64,000 nucleotides of DNA, from positions 186,001-250,000 of the forward strand of contig NZ_CANMFC010000002.1 of the NCBI RefSeq assembly GCF_947497025.1, written 5' to 3'. Origin of the DNA: an uncultured Kushneria sp. GTDB taxonomy: Bacteria; Pseudomonadota; Gammaproteobacteria; Pseudomonadales; Halomonadaceae. How positions within the stretch are numbered: position 1 is the stretch's first letter; each line of letters starts with the position of its first letter. The notes beneath the pieces were generated by a model. That model was not told the origin of the DNA. It saw only the letters and a list, made by a program, of their open reading frames with translations, and searched no databases. Shown here one piece after another: positions 16,807 through 24,767 of this stretch. Made by a program: the position numbers and the translations under genes.

Positions 16807-17627
16807 TGGCCACACGTATTACTCGCCGCCTTGAGGCATTGAAGGCAGAAGACCGTGCGGCGCTGGTCACCTTTACCATGGCCGGTGATCCGAACTATCA
16901 GGCCTCGCTCGACACGCTCAAGGGCCTGCCCGGGGCCGGTGCCGACATCATCGAGCTGGGCATGCCGTTCACCGATCCGATGGCCGACGGCCCGGCGATT
17001 CAGAAGGCCGCCCTGCGGGCGCTGAAAGGCGAGCACACCCAGCAGAAAACGCTCGAGATGGTGCGCGAGTTTCGCCGCGAGGATCAGGACACGCCGATCG
17101 TATTGATGGGCTATTACAATCCCATCTACCGCTACGGCGTCGAGGCCTTTTTGAAGGATGCCGGTGAGGCCGGCATCGACGGGCTGATCGTGGTGGATCT
17201 GCCGCCGGAGCATGACAGCGAGCTGTGTCTGCCGGCGGCGCGGGCCGGGATCGACTTCATTCGTCTGGCCACACCGACCACCGATGACAAGCGCCTGCCG
17301 CGGGTGCTGGAAAACACCTCGGGCTTTATCTATTACGTCTCGGTGGCCGGTGTCACCGGCACTGCCGCCCCCACGCCGGAAAGCGTCGAGCGCTCGATCA
17401 CGCGCATTCGCGCCCATACCGACCTGCCGATTGCCGTGGGCTTTGGCATTCGCAGCGCCGAACAGGCCGCGGCCATCGGTCGTTTTGCCGATGCCGTGGT
17501 AGTGGGATCGGCCCTGATCAGCTGCATCGAGCAGGCCGACAGCGTGGAGGCCGGCACCCGGGACGTTCATGCGCTGGTGCGTGAGCTCTCAAAAGGCGTG
17601 CGCAGCGCGCGCCTGACACCGGCCTGA
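16806..17627 (+). CDS. trpA: Tryptophan synthase alpha chain
   Basis: Cleaves indole-3-glycerol phosphate to indole and glyceraldehyde 3-phosphate, and channels indole to TrpB. It is a 273-residue TIM barrel. Catalytic residues are E49 (DIIELGMPF) and D60 ([11 protein letters not shown]). [12 protein letters not shown] near residue 120 and GFGIRSAEQ near 215 are the usual loop and phosphate-binding motifs. It is the second gene of a two-gene operon; trpEDCGF are not in the window. Confidence 0.97.
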   Translation: MATRITRRLEALKAEDRAALVTFTMAGDPNYQASLDTLKGLPGAGADIIELGMPFTDPMADGPAIQKAALRALKGEHTQQKTLEMVREFRREDQDTPIVLMGYYNPIYRYGVEAFLKDAGEAGIDGLIVVDLPPEHDSELCLPAARAGIDFIRLATPTTDDKRLPRVLENTSGFIYYVSVAGVTGTAAPTPESVERSITRIRAHTDLPIAVGFGIRSAEQAAAIGRFADAVVVGSALISCIEQADSVEAGTRDVHALVRELSKGVRSARLTPA

Positions 17628-17635
17628 TAAAACAA

Positions 17636-17661
17636 CACCGGCTGCCCTGGGGCAGCCGGTG
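17636..17661. terminator. Bidirectional hairpin between trpA and hup
   Basis: CACCGGCTGCCC pairs with GGGCAGCCGGTG around a 2-nt centre (in practice a slightly larger loop). It sits 8 nt after the trpA stop and 30 nt after the convergent HU gene. No strong T run follows. Confidence 0.75.
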
Positions 17662-17690
17662 ATATCAACGCCGTAACCCTTTTGAGGGGA

Positions 17691-17966
17691 TTACTTGGAA
17701 ACGGCGTCCTTGAGACCCTTGCCGGCCTTGAACGCAACGTTCTTGCTGGCAGGAATCTGGATTTCCTTGCCGGTCTGCGGGTTCTTGCCGGTACGCGCGG
17801 CGCGCTCACGTACGGTGAAGGTACCAAACCCGATCAGGGTGACATCTTCACCCTTGGCAACACTGCGGGTAATCTCGTCGAGTACGACGTTGAGTACCTG
17901 ACCTGCCTTGTCCTTTGAAAGATCCGCCTGCTCGGCAATGGCCGCGGCGAGTTCTGGTTTGCGCAT
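17691..17966 (-). CDS. hup: HU-family nucleoid protein
   Basis: A 91-residue DNA-bending protein of the nucleoid. It shows the whole family pattern: MRKPELAAAIAEQADLSKDKA at the start, the core LIGFGTFTVRERAARTGKNP, and the DNA-arm tip KEIQIPASKNVAFKAGK. Whether it corresponds to the alpha or beta chain of enterics cannot be told. GGAGG lies 6 nt before the ATG. It is a single gene, divergent from ubiC. Confidence 0.95.
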   Translation of the reverse strand: MRKPELAAAIAEQADLSKDKAGQVLNVVLDEITRSVAKGEDVTLIGFGTFTVRERAARTGKNPQTGKEIQIPASKNVAFKAGKGLKDAVSK

Positions 17967-18265
17967 AACGCCTCCTGGTTGGGCAATAACATGGCGATTT
18001 TTTGGTGCCGCCCATTGTTATATCGAATTCGCACACTGCAAGGGGGTGCGCGAAGGGTCGCTCACTGCCCTGCACCAGCGCCATGAGGCCGGCCTTGCAG
18101 GGCGAACACTGTTCGACTGGCCTAGACTAGCAACGCCGCCCCGCTTCACGCCAGCCAAAACTGCACAAAATGGCACTTTGTGGCGTATATCCCCCCTAAT
18201 GGATGATATTTTTACCCTCCGGGTACAAAAAGATACCCGATGGCCCTCTTTCGGATGTTTCACTC
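17967..18265. promoter_or_regulatory. Divergent promoter region hup / ubiC
   Basis: About 300 bp without a supported gene. It must hold the promoters of hup (left) and ubiCA (right). A short hairpin CGGGTA / TACCCG (18220-18239, A-rich loop) lies shortly before the ubiC start. No further motif was recognised. Confidence 0.4.
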
Positions 18266-18862
18266 ATGCCCGAATCTTTCCGGTTTTCTCCCACTTTCGC
18301 GCACTGGCAGCCGGTGGCGCTGTCCGGTGTCCATCTTGAAGACCCGCTCAGAACCCTGATGGGCTCGCGGGATTCCCTGACAGCACGGCTGGCCCGTTGG
18401 GTCGGCGCGCCCATCACGGTTCGTCTGCATGCGCAGGGGCCGGGTCGCGGCCGTCATGACGAACTGGCCGCTCTGGGCCAGAAGGCCGGGCAGCGGGTCT
18501 GGCGACGGGAAGTCACTCTGGAAGCCAAAGGCGAAGTGCTGGTGGCCGCGCGTTCGGTCATGGCGCTCAAGGCCTGCCCGCCCTGGATGACCGGGCTGGG
18601 CACACAGGCCCTCGGGCATCAGCTTTTTGCCAGAAGCGCCCGGGCACCGCGCAAGGCCATGGTGCAGCGTTCCAGTCTCGAAATGATTCGGGCCGCGCCC
18701 GGATTTCTGGCCCTGCCCGTAACGTGGGGGCGGCGCTCCCTGTTTGCCCTGGGCACCGGGCGAGCGCCCCTGCTGGTACAGGAGTATTTCGTGCACGAGC
18801 GCTTTACCGAGTGCCAGCGGCCATCACACGTGAAGGGCTCGACGCGCCGCCATTTCGGGTAG
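18266..18862 (+). CDS. ubiC: Chorismate pyruvate-lyase
   Basis: Converts chorismate to 4-hydroxybenzoate, the first committed step of ubiquinone synthesis. About 198 residues from the chosen ATG ([17 protein letters not shown]). Family features: RRVWRREV-type segment [21 protein letters not shown] near residues 73-95, containing the product-binding arginine. [13 protein letters not shown] follows near 112 and LVQEYFVHE at the C-terminus carries the conserved glutamate. An upstream in-frame ATG at 18203 exists but overlaps a small hairpin and gives an unusual N-terminus. It precedes ubiA, as in other proteobacteria. Confidence 0.85.
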   Translation: MPESFRFSPTFAHWQPVALSGVHLEDPLRTLMGSRDSLTARLARWVGAPITVRLHAQGPGRGRHDELAALGQKAGQRVWRREVTLEAKGEVLVAARSVMALKACPPWMTGLGTQALGHQLFARSARAPRKAMVQRSSLEMIRAAPGFLALPVTWGRRSLFALGTGRAPLLVQEYFVHERFTECQRPSHVKGSTRRHFG

Positions 18863-18915
18863 ACTCATGCTTTCACGCTGACACGCTTGTTTTTACGCTG
18901 ACTGGAGCCCCGACG

Positions 18916-19782
18916 ATGCCGTCGCCCCTCGCTCGACTCCCCGACTTCCTGCGCCTGACCCGGCTCGACCGGCCCATCGGCACCTGGCTTTTGATGTGGC
19001 CGACGCTGGCTGCGCTGTGGCTGGCCGGTGATGGCCTGCCCACGCGTCATAACCTGATCATCTTCATTGCCGGGGTCTACGTCATGCGCGCGGCAGGATG
19101 TGTGATCAATGACTACGCCGATCGTCACTTCGATGCCCACGTCAAGCGTACCCATGATCGGCCGCTGGCGACCGGGCGCATCAGCGCGCGCGAGGCGCTG
19201 ATCCTCTTTGGTGTCCTGCTGGCGATCGCCTTCGTGCTGGTCTGCTTCACCAATACCTTTACCATCATGCTGTCGTTCGGGGCCGCGGCGCTGGCGGCCA
19301 GCTATCCGTTCATGAAGCGCTACACCCACCTGCCGCAGGTGGTGCTGGGGGCGGCGTTTGGCTGGAGCATTCCGATGGCCTTTGGCGCCGAGCAGGGCCA
19401 TGTGCCGGCCGTGGCCTGGTGGCTCTTTTTTGCCAATATCGTCTGGACACTGGTCTATGACACCTGGTATGCGATGGTCGATCGGGACGATGATCTGAAA
19501 ATCGGCATCAAGTCGACCGCCGTGCTGTTCGGCCGCATGGATCTGGTCATCCAGGGCGCGCTGCAGATATTGATGCTGCTGTTGCTGGCCGTGGTGGGCC
19601 GTCTGGCCGGGCTGGATGGCTTCTACTGGGTAGCGCTTGCCGCCATCGCCGCCGTGTTTGTCCATCAGCAGCGGCTTTGTCGCACGCGCACCCGAGAGGG
19701 CTGCTTTCAGGCCTTTTTGAACAATCACTGGGTGGGCGTGCTGCTGTTTGCCGGCATCGCGCTGGCGACCTGGCAGGCCTGA
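18916..19782 (+). CDS. ubiA: 4-hydroxybenzoate octaprenyltransferase
   Basis: Inner-membrane prenyltransferase that attaches the polyprenyl chain to 4-hydroxybenzoate in ubiquinone synthesis. It has 288 residues and 8-9 membrane segments. The two Asp-rich motifs binding Mg-diphosphate are present: [15 protein letters not shown] near residue 64 and [19 protein letters not shown] near residue 183. The frame is open further upstream, but [20 protein letters not shown] is the typical start, with GGAG 9 nt before it. It follows ubiC by 53 nt, which suggests an operon. Confidence 0.95.
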   Translation: MPSPLARLPDFLRLTRLDRPIGTWLLMWPTLAALWLAGDGLPTRHNLIIFIAGVYVMRAAGCVINDYADRHFDAHVKRTHDRPLATGRISAREALILFGVLLAIAFVLVCFTNTFTIMLSFGAAALAASYPFMKRYTHLPQVVLGAAFGWSIPMAFGAEQGHVPAVAWWLFFANIVWTLVYDTWYAMVDRDDDLKIGIKSTAVLFGRMDLVIQGALQILMLLLLAVVGRLAGLDGFYWVALAAIAAVFVHQQRLCRTRTREGCFQAFLNNHWVGVLLFAGIALATWQA

Positions 19783-19816
19783 TGCCCTGAAAGTGATGGC
19801 GTCAGGCCCGTCGATG

Positions 19817-19834
19817 GTGTCATAAAGTTGTCAC
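19817..19834 (+). promoter_or_regulatory. Pho box upstream of phoB
   Basis: GTGTCATAAAGTTGTCAC closely matches the PhoB-binding consensus (two TGTCA-type repeats 11 bp apart with an AT-rich spacer). It lies about 105 bp before the phoB ATG, consistent with autoregulation of phoBR. Confidence 0.75.
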
Positions 19835-19938
19835 ATGAAGACGTTTGAATGACGATCACATGACGAAGCCGATGACGAAATTCCATCGTGTTCATCGTCC
19901 CGGCAGTCGCCATCGCTATCCGGCAGGGGAAGCCCTTC

Positions 19939-20622
19939 ATGTCCAGAACCGTTTTAATCGTCGACGACGAAGCGCCGATTCGTGAAATGATTGCCATGGC
20001 ACTCGAGATGGCGGACTTTCGCATTCTCGAGGCCGAGGATGCCATCACCGCTCATGAGCTGGTCGTCGATGAACGCCCTGATCTGATTTTACTGGACTGG
20101 ATGCTGCCCGGGGTCAGCGGGATCGATCTGGCCCGCCGCCTCAAGCGCGAGCCCACCACCCGTGATATTCCAATCGTGCTGCTGACCGCGCGCAGCGAGG
20201 AAGACAACAAGGTTCAGGGGCTGGAAAGCGGCGCCGATGACTACATCACCAAGCCCTTTTCCCCGCGCGAGCTGATTGCCCGCCTCAAGGCGGTGCTGCG
20301 ACGCACCACGCCGGCAGGCGTTGAAGAAACCGTTGAGGTCAATGGTCTGTTGCTCGATCCGGTCAGCCATCGCGTCAGCGTCGATGGCCGGGCACTCGAG
20401 ATCGGGCCGACCGAATATCGTCTGCTGCAGTTTTTCATGACCCATCAGGAGCGCGCCTACACCCGCACTCAGCTGCTTGATCAGGTCTGGGGCGGCAATG
20501 TCTATGTCGAGGAGCGGACGGTGGATGTGCACATTCGCCGATTGCGCAAGGTGCTGGGGGACGCTCATCAGCATCTGGTGCAGACCGTCCGCGGTACCGG
20601 CTACCGCTTCTCGTCGCGGTAG
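19939..20622 (+). CDS. phoB: Phosphate regulon response regulator PhoB
   Basis: OmpR-class response regulator controlling phosphate-starvation genes. It has 227 residues. The receiver domain has the acidic pair DDE near residues 9-11, the phosphorylation site D53 in [10 protein letters not shown], and K near 105 in [10 protein letters not shown]. The C-terminal winged helix (residues 135-225) has [28 protein letters not shown] split over its recognition helix. The chosen start ([11 protein letters not shown]) has AGGGGA upstream; a further in-frame ATG at 19888 is less likely. It is followed 6 nt later by phoR. Confidence 0.96.
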   Translation: MSRTVLIVDDEAPIREMIAMALEMADFRILEAEDAITAHELVVDERPDLILLDWMLPGVSGIDLARRLKREPTTRDIPIVLLTARSEEDNKVQGLESGADDYITKPFSPRELIARLKAVLRRTTPAGVEETVEVNGLLLDPVSHRVSVDGRALEIGPTEYRLLQFFMTHQERAYTRTQLLDQVWGGNVYVEERTVDVHIRRLRKVLGDAHQHLVQTVRGTGYRFSSR

Positions 20623-20628
20623 TCGGAC

Positions 20629-21927
20629 ATGCATTACTGGCTCAATGAACTCTGGCGGCTGGCCTACCTGGTCATCTGCTTCGGCATTCTGGGCACCCTG
20701 CTGGGCTATCCGGGGTGGGGCATTGCCCTGGGGCTGGGCATCCATCTCGCCTTTACCCTTCGACACCTCAAGCGCCTCTACCGCTGGCTGGAAGCGCCGG
20801 TGGATCAGCGTCCGCCCGATGGCGAAGGGGTGTGGGGCGATCTTTTTGACCGGCTCTATCGCTATCAAAAGGGCCAGCAGCAGCTGCAAAACCGTCTGCG
20901 TTCGGTGTTGAAGCGCGTTCAGGAATCGGCCGAGTCGATGAGCGAAGGGGTGGTCATGCTCGATTCACGCGGCTGTCTGGACTGGTGGAACAGCGCCGCC
21001 GAGCGTCTGATCGGACTGGACAGTCGCCACGATCGCGGCCATCACCTGACCAACTATCTGCGCGATCCTGCCTTTATCCGCTATTTTCGCAAAATGGATT
21101 ACAGCGAGCCGATCACGATCGGCGCACCCACCAACGAGGCACGCACCCTGTCGTGCCAGATCACCCGCTTCGGCGATGACGAACGTCTTCTGATCATTCG
21201 CGATGTCACCCGGCTACAGCGTCTGGAACAGACGCGGCGCGATTTCGTGGCCAACGTCTCGCATGAACTGCGCACGCCGCTGACGGTGCTGACCGGCTAT
21301 GTCGAGACCTGGCAGGACAATGATGGCGCACTTCCTGCGTCCTATAAGCGCGGTCTGAGCCGCATGCAGGAACAGACCGTGCGCATGCAGCATCTGGTCG
21401 AGGACCTTCTGACCCTGTCGCGGCTGGAAACCAGCGAGCGCCACCACAACGAGCGCTCGATCGACATGGCCGCACTGTGTGAGCAGATCGCCGAAGACGG
21501 CCAGGAGCTGTCCGGCGGCAGCCACGAGATCACCTGCCGGCTCGAGGAAACGCGGCGGCTGTTTGGCGATGTCGAAGAGCTGCGAAGCGCCCTGACCAAC
21601 CTGATCTACAATGCCGTGCGCTATACGCCGCCAGGCTGTCATATCACCCTCGTCTATCGCCGATGGGACAAGAACGGTGCCGCCGTCGAGGTCATCGATG
21701 ACGGCGACGGCATTTCCCCCGAGCATCTGCCGCGGCTGACCGAACGCTTCTATCGGGTCGACAAGAGCCGCTCGGTAGCCAGTGGCGGCACTGGCCTGGG
21801 GCTGGCCATCGTCAAGCACGTGCTGTTGCGTCACGACGCCCGGCTCGATATCGAAAGCCAACCCGGCGAGGGCGCCTGCTTTCGCTGTATCTTTCCCGTC
21901 ACCCGCCTGGAAACGGCGCCTGCCTGA
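20629..21927 (+). CDS. phoR: Phosphate regulon sensor histidine kinase PhoR
   Basis: Inner-membrane histidine kinase that phosphorylates PhoB under phosphate limitation. It has 432 residues: two N-terminal membrane segments (about 10-50), a charged cytoplasmic linker and a PAS domain (about 90-195). The H-box is VSHELRTPLTVL (H212). The ATPase domain carries NLIYNAVRYTP near 325, DDGDGISPEHL near 358 and GGTGLGLAIVKH near 385. The short periplasmic part is normal for PhoR, which senses phosphate through the Pst transporter and PhoU. Confidence 0.96.
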   Translation: MHYWLNELWRLAYLVICFGILGTLLGYPGWGIALGLGIHLAFTLRHLKRLYRWLEAPVDQRPPDGEGVWGDLFDRLYRYQKGQQQLQNRLRSVLKRVQESAESMSEGVVMLDSRGCLDWWNSAAERLIGLDSRHDRGHHLTNYLRDPAFIRYFRKMDYSEPITIGAPTNEARTLSCQITRFGDDERLLIIRDVTRLQRLEQTRRDFVANVSHELRTPLTVLTGYVETWQDNDGALPASYKRGLSRMQEQTVRMQHLVEDLLTLSRLETSERHHNERSIDMAALCEQIAEDGQELSGGSHEITCRLEETRRLFGDVEELRSALTNLIYNAVRYTPPGCHITLVYRRWDKNGAAVEVIDDGDGISPEHLPRLTERFYRVDKSRSVASGGTGLGLAIVKHVLLRHDARLDIESQPGEGACFRCIFPVTRLETAPA

Positions 21928-21938
21928 CGCGCAGGCGC
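21916..21938. terminator. Hairpin at the end of phoR
   Basis: GCGCCTGC / GCAGGCGC form an 8-bp stem with a 7-nt loop, overlapping the phoR stop and facing the convergent amidase gene. No T run, so only a possible terminator. Confidence 0.4.
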
Positions 21939-21950
21939 GATCATCACGCT

Positions 21951-22922
21951 TTATTGACGCACGGCGCGGACATCAGCCAGACCGTGATAGCGCTCGAGCA
22001 GCGCCAGCAAAATGGCCTGACTTTCCACATCGACATTGCCGTGCGTATCGGCCGGTCGAAAGTGCATCTGAAAGGCGCCCAGCGCCTTGCGGGTCGGCTC
22101 GTCATACGTGCCGGTCACGCTCACCGGATACCCCCAGAGACCCAGCGCGCGCTGCAGCTGCGCCATGGACAAGGGTGAAGCACTGAGCTCGCGCTGATAG
22201 CGCGTCACGACATGGCGCTCGGGCCAGGCGCCGACACCGGCCTCATAAAGGCGCTGCCAGGGAAAGAACGGGCCCGGATCCACCTTGCGCCCCGGGGCAA
22301 TGTCACTGTGACCCAGCACGTTTTCCGGAGCAATGTGGTAGCGGTCGACGATGTCGCGGGCCAGCGCCGTGACCAGCTCGATCTGGGCACGGGAATAGGG
22401 GTCCCAGACCATGCCGTCGGGCGAGGTGTAGTGGCCGCGATTGACGATCTCGATGCCAATGGAGGTATCGTTGAGATTGACACGATCTCCCCAGCTGCTC
22501 ACGCCGGCATGCCAGGCCCGCTTGTTCTCGTCCACCAGCTGCATCGCGACCGGCTGATTCTGATACTCACCGGGCGAAGCCGTGACGAGATAGTGGGCGC
22601 TGACGCTGTTGCCGGTCAGCGCCCGAAAGGCGGCCGTATCATCGCCGCCGGTGTAGTGCAGCACCAGAAAACGGATGCGCTGATTCTGCCCGGGTGAGGA
22701 CACCGAGTGATCTACCCGATAGCCGCTGCGGCGCTCGAGTGTGGCCCCCTGCGCCGGGGTATAACGCCGGGGCGGGGTGGTGTCCTCGATGACCGGGACA
22801 TTGCTGAAAATGCGGTCGATGGCATCGGTATCGACCACGGGCGTCGGGGTCGGTGCTGGCGTACTGGCACAGCCGGCCAGCGTCATGGCCAGCGCCAGCC
22901 CCGCAAGCAGGGATTTTGACAT
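21951..22922 (-). CDS. amiD: N-acetylmuramoyl-L-alanine amidase lipoprotein (AmiD-like)
   Basis: Probable outer-membrane-anchored amidase that cleaves the bond between muramic acid and the stem peptide. It has 323 residues. A lipoprotein signal has its lipobox LAGC at C18, with no Asp at +2, so it should be sorted to the outer membrane. The Amidase_2 domain follows (about 75-235), with zinc ligands in FLVLHYTGG, near HAGVSSW, and in HSDIAPGRKVDPG. A peptidoglycan-binding domain lies at the C-terminus (LQRALGLWGYPVSVTGTYD). Together this matches AmiD in enterics, rather than cytosolic AmpD. Confidence 0.88.
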   Translation of the reverse strand: MSKSLLAGLALAMTLAGCASTPAPTPTPVVDTDAIDRIFSNVPVIEDTTPPRRYTPAQGATLERRSGYRVDHSVSSPGQNQRIRFLVLHYTGGDDTAAFRALTGNSVSAHYLVTASPGEYQNQPVAMQLVDENKRAWHAGVSSWGDRVNLNDTSIGIEIVNRGHYTSPDGMVWDPYSRAQIELVTALARDIVDRYHIAPENVLGHSDIAPGRKVDPGPFFPWQRLYEAGVGAWPERHVVTRYQRELSASPLSMAQLQRALGLWGYPVSVTGTYDEPTRKALGAFQMHFRPADTHGNVDVESQAILLALLERYHGLADVRAVRQ

Positions 22923-23100
22923 GTTGGGTTCCGTCAGGACGGTGAGGTGATCCGGGCTTCAAAACGCCATACGACACGAGTCACTGTGCAGGCCCTGACG
23001 GGCGTTTCATGCGACATGTCACATCATGTGACGACGGCAGGGTCGCATCATAGCAGTGTTGTTCACGCCTGCCTGCATGACGCCTGCATCGAAACAGGGT

Positions 23101-23829
23101 CTATTGCGGCACCGGCAGCGCCATGTAATGACGCCGCCACATCATGACGCCCGCTGCCACCGCAGCCGGCATGACCAGCAGATTGACGATGGGAATCCAG
23201 ATCAGGGCGGAGACCACGCCGCCAAAGGTCAGCGTCGGCCACCAGCGCGCGCTCAGGCGTTTTTTCATGTCGGGAAAGCTCACCCCGTTGTTGTCCATGG
23301 GGTAGTCCAGATACTGAATCGACATGCTCCAGATGGAAAACAGCGCCCAGCACAGCGGCGCCACCAGATGCAGCACGGGGACGAACCCGATCAGCAGCAG
23401 CAGCAATATTCGGGGGGCCATCCAGGCCAGCTTTTGAATCTCGCGCTTCAGACTGTCGATGCCCTGACGCCAGAGCGAGCGGTCATCAATGCTCTCCTGC
23501 TGACCGGACAGACGCCTTTCAACATTCTCGGCCAGAAACCCGTAAAAGGGTGAGGCGATCAGGTTGGCCACGACCGTAAAGGTAAAGGCCAGCACGATGA
23601 TCAGGCACAGCACCACCAGCGGCCAGATCAACCATTCCAGCCACTCGAGCCAGCCCGGCACGCTGGCCATCCAGTAGTTGACCCAGCCGGAGAAACGCTG
23701 GATGACCAGCGTAAACATCAGCGCGTAAATGGCCAGATTGGCCAGCAGCGGGATCACGACGTAACTTCGAAGCCCGGGCGAGAGCACCATGGAAAACCCG
23801 CGCCCCAGCGCAGAGACGGCATACACCAT
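23101..23829 (-). CDS. cysZ: Sulfate transporter CysZ
   Basis: Inner-membrane protein of the CysZ/EI24 family that imports sulfate for cysteine synthesis. It has 242 residues and four to six hydrophobic segments. Family signatures: GFSMVLSPGLRSYVVIPLLAN at residues 10-30, ANLIASPFYGFLAENVE near 87-103, and a C-terminal segment near MDNNGVSFPDMKKRL. It is a single gene between amiD and phoU. No cys genes lie nearby. Confidence 0.85.
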   Translation of the reverse strand: MVYAVSALGRGFSMVLSPGLRSYVVIPLLANLAIYALMFTLVIQRFSGWVNYWMASVPGWLEWLEWLIWPLVVLCLIIVLAFTFTVVANLIASPFYGFLAENVERRLSGQQESIDDRSLWRQGIDSLKREIQKLAWMAPRILLLLLIGFVPVLHLVAPLCWALFSIWSMSIQYLDYPMDNNGVSFPDMKKRLSARWWPTLTFGGVVSALIWIPIVNLLVMPAAVAAGVMMWRRHYMALPVPQ

Positions 23830-23927
23830 TAAAGGATTATCCAGTCATCAAAAGGGGTGGGCAGGCAGATTAGCATACCCGCCGATCCTCGCAGAGAGGG
23901 TCGGCAGGTGTCAGGAAAGGGAAGTGC

Positions 23928-24653
23928 TCAGGCCGTTGGCGTGCTGCCTTGTGGCGGCTGGGTGCTGTTGGCGTGGCGAATGTCGTCACCCTCGACCAGA
24001 TACACCACCGATTCCGCCAGGTTATCGGCATGATCGCCGATACGCTCCAGCGAGCGCAGAATCCACATGACGTTGAGCACCGAGCTGATCGAGCGCGGGT
24101 CCTCCATCATGAAGGTCACCAGCGAGCGCATGGCGGTCTGGTAATCCTGATCAACGATTTCGTCCTCCCCCAGTACCTCGCGCGCCAGGGGTACATCCAT
24201 GCGGGCAAAGGCGGTCAGGGCCTGACGGACCATGTCCCGTACGCGGGTGCTGATATGGCGAATTTCGGTGAAACCGCGGCTGGTCAGACCTTCCTCGATC
24301 AGACTCAGGGCGTGACGGGCGATCTTGTTGGCCTCATCCCCCATGCGCTCCAGATCGGAGGTGGCACGCGTGACGGCCAGTACCAGCCGCAGGTCGGAGG
24401 CGGTGGGCTGGCGACGGGCCAGAATATGGGCGCACTCGTCATCGATGTCGAGCTGGAAGTTGTTGACCTCACGGTCGTTGTCACGCACCCGCTCGGCCGC
24501 CTCGAAATTGCCCTCCAGAAGCGCGGCGATAACCTCGTTGATCTGGCGCTCTACCAGCCCCCCCATCGCCAGCAGCTGGGTCTTCAGTGACTCCAGCTCC
24601 TGATTGAACTGACGTGAAATATGCTGGCTGTGAGGGTCGTTGGTAATGTCCAT
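23928..24653 (-). CDS. phoU: Phosphate signalling protein PhoU
   Basis: Cytosolic regulator that links the Pst transporter to PhoR and keeps the Pho regulon off when phosphate is ample. It is a helical protein of about 241 residues with the two PhoU repeats. Metal-binding-type motifs are DDECAHILARRQPTASDLR near residue 70 and MWILRSLERIGDHADNLAE near 200. The start MDITNDPHSQ at 24653 has GGAG 5 nt upstream; the ATG at 24668 lacks one. Unusually it is neither in a pst operon nor beside phoBR; it carries its own Pho box. Confidence 0.95.
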   Translation of the reverse strand: MDITNDPHSQHISRQFNQELESLKTQLLAMGGLVERQINEVIAALLEGNFEAAERVRDNDREVNNFQLDIDDECAHILARRQPTASDLRLVLAVTRATSDLERMGDEANKIARHALSLIEEGLTSRGFTEIRHISTRVRDMVRQALTAFARMDVPLAREVLGEDEIVDQDYQTAMRSLVTFMMEDPRSISSVLNVMWILRSLERIGDHADNLAESVVYLVEGDDIRHANSTQPPQGSTPTA

Positions 24654-24722
24654 GGTGACTCCGTACACGGATCAGGGGCGCTGCCTGGCAGCGCCATGTT
24701 GTCGCCAGCATCGCGCAGAGTC

Positions 24723-24740
24723 ATGACAATTTAATGACAG
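24723..24740 (-). promoter_or_regulatory. Pho box upstream of phoU
   Basis: On the minus strand CTGTCATTAAATTGTCAT, a near-perfect PhoB-binding site, 70 bp before the phoU ATG. It implies phoU has its own phosphate-controlled promoter between uvrD and phoU. Confidence 0.8.
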
Positions 24741-24767
24741 ACCGGGCTGCCTGATGTACTGGCGCCT

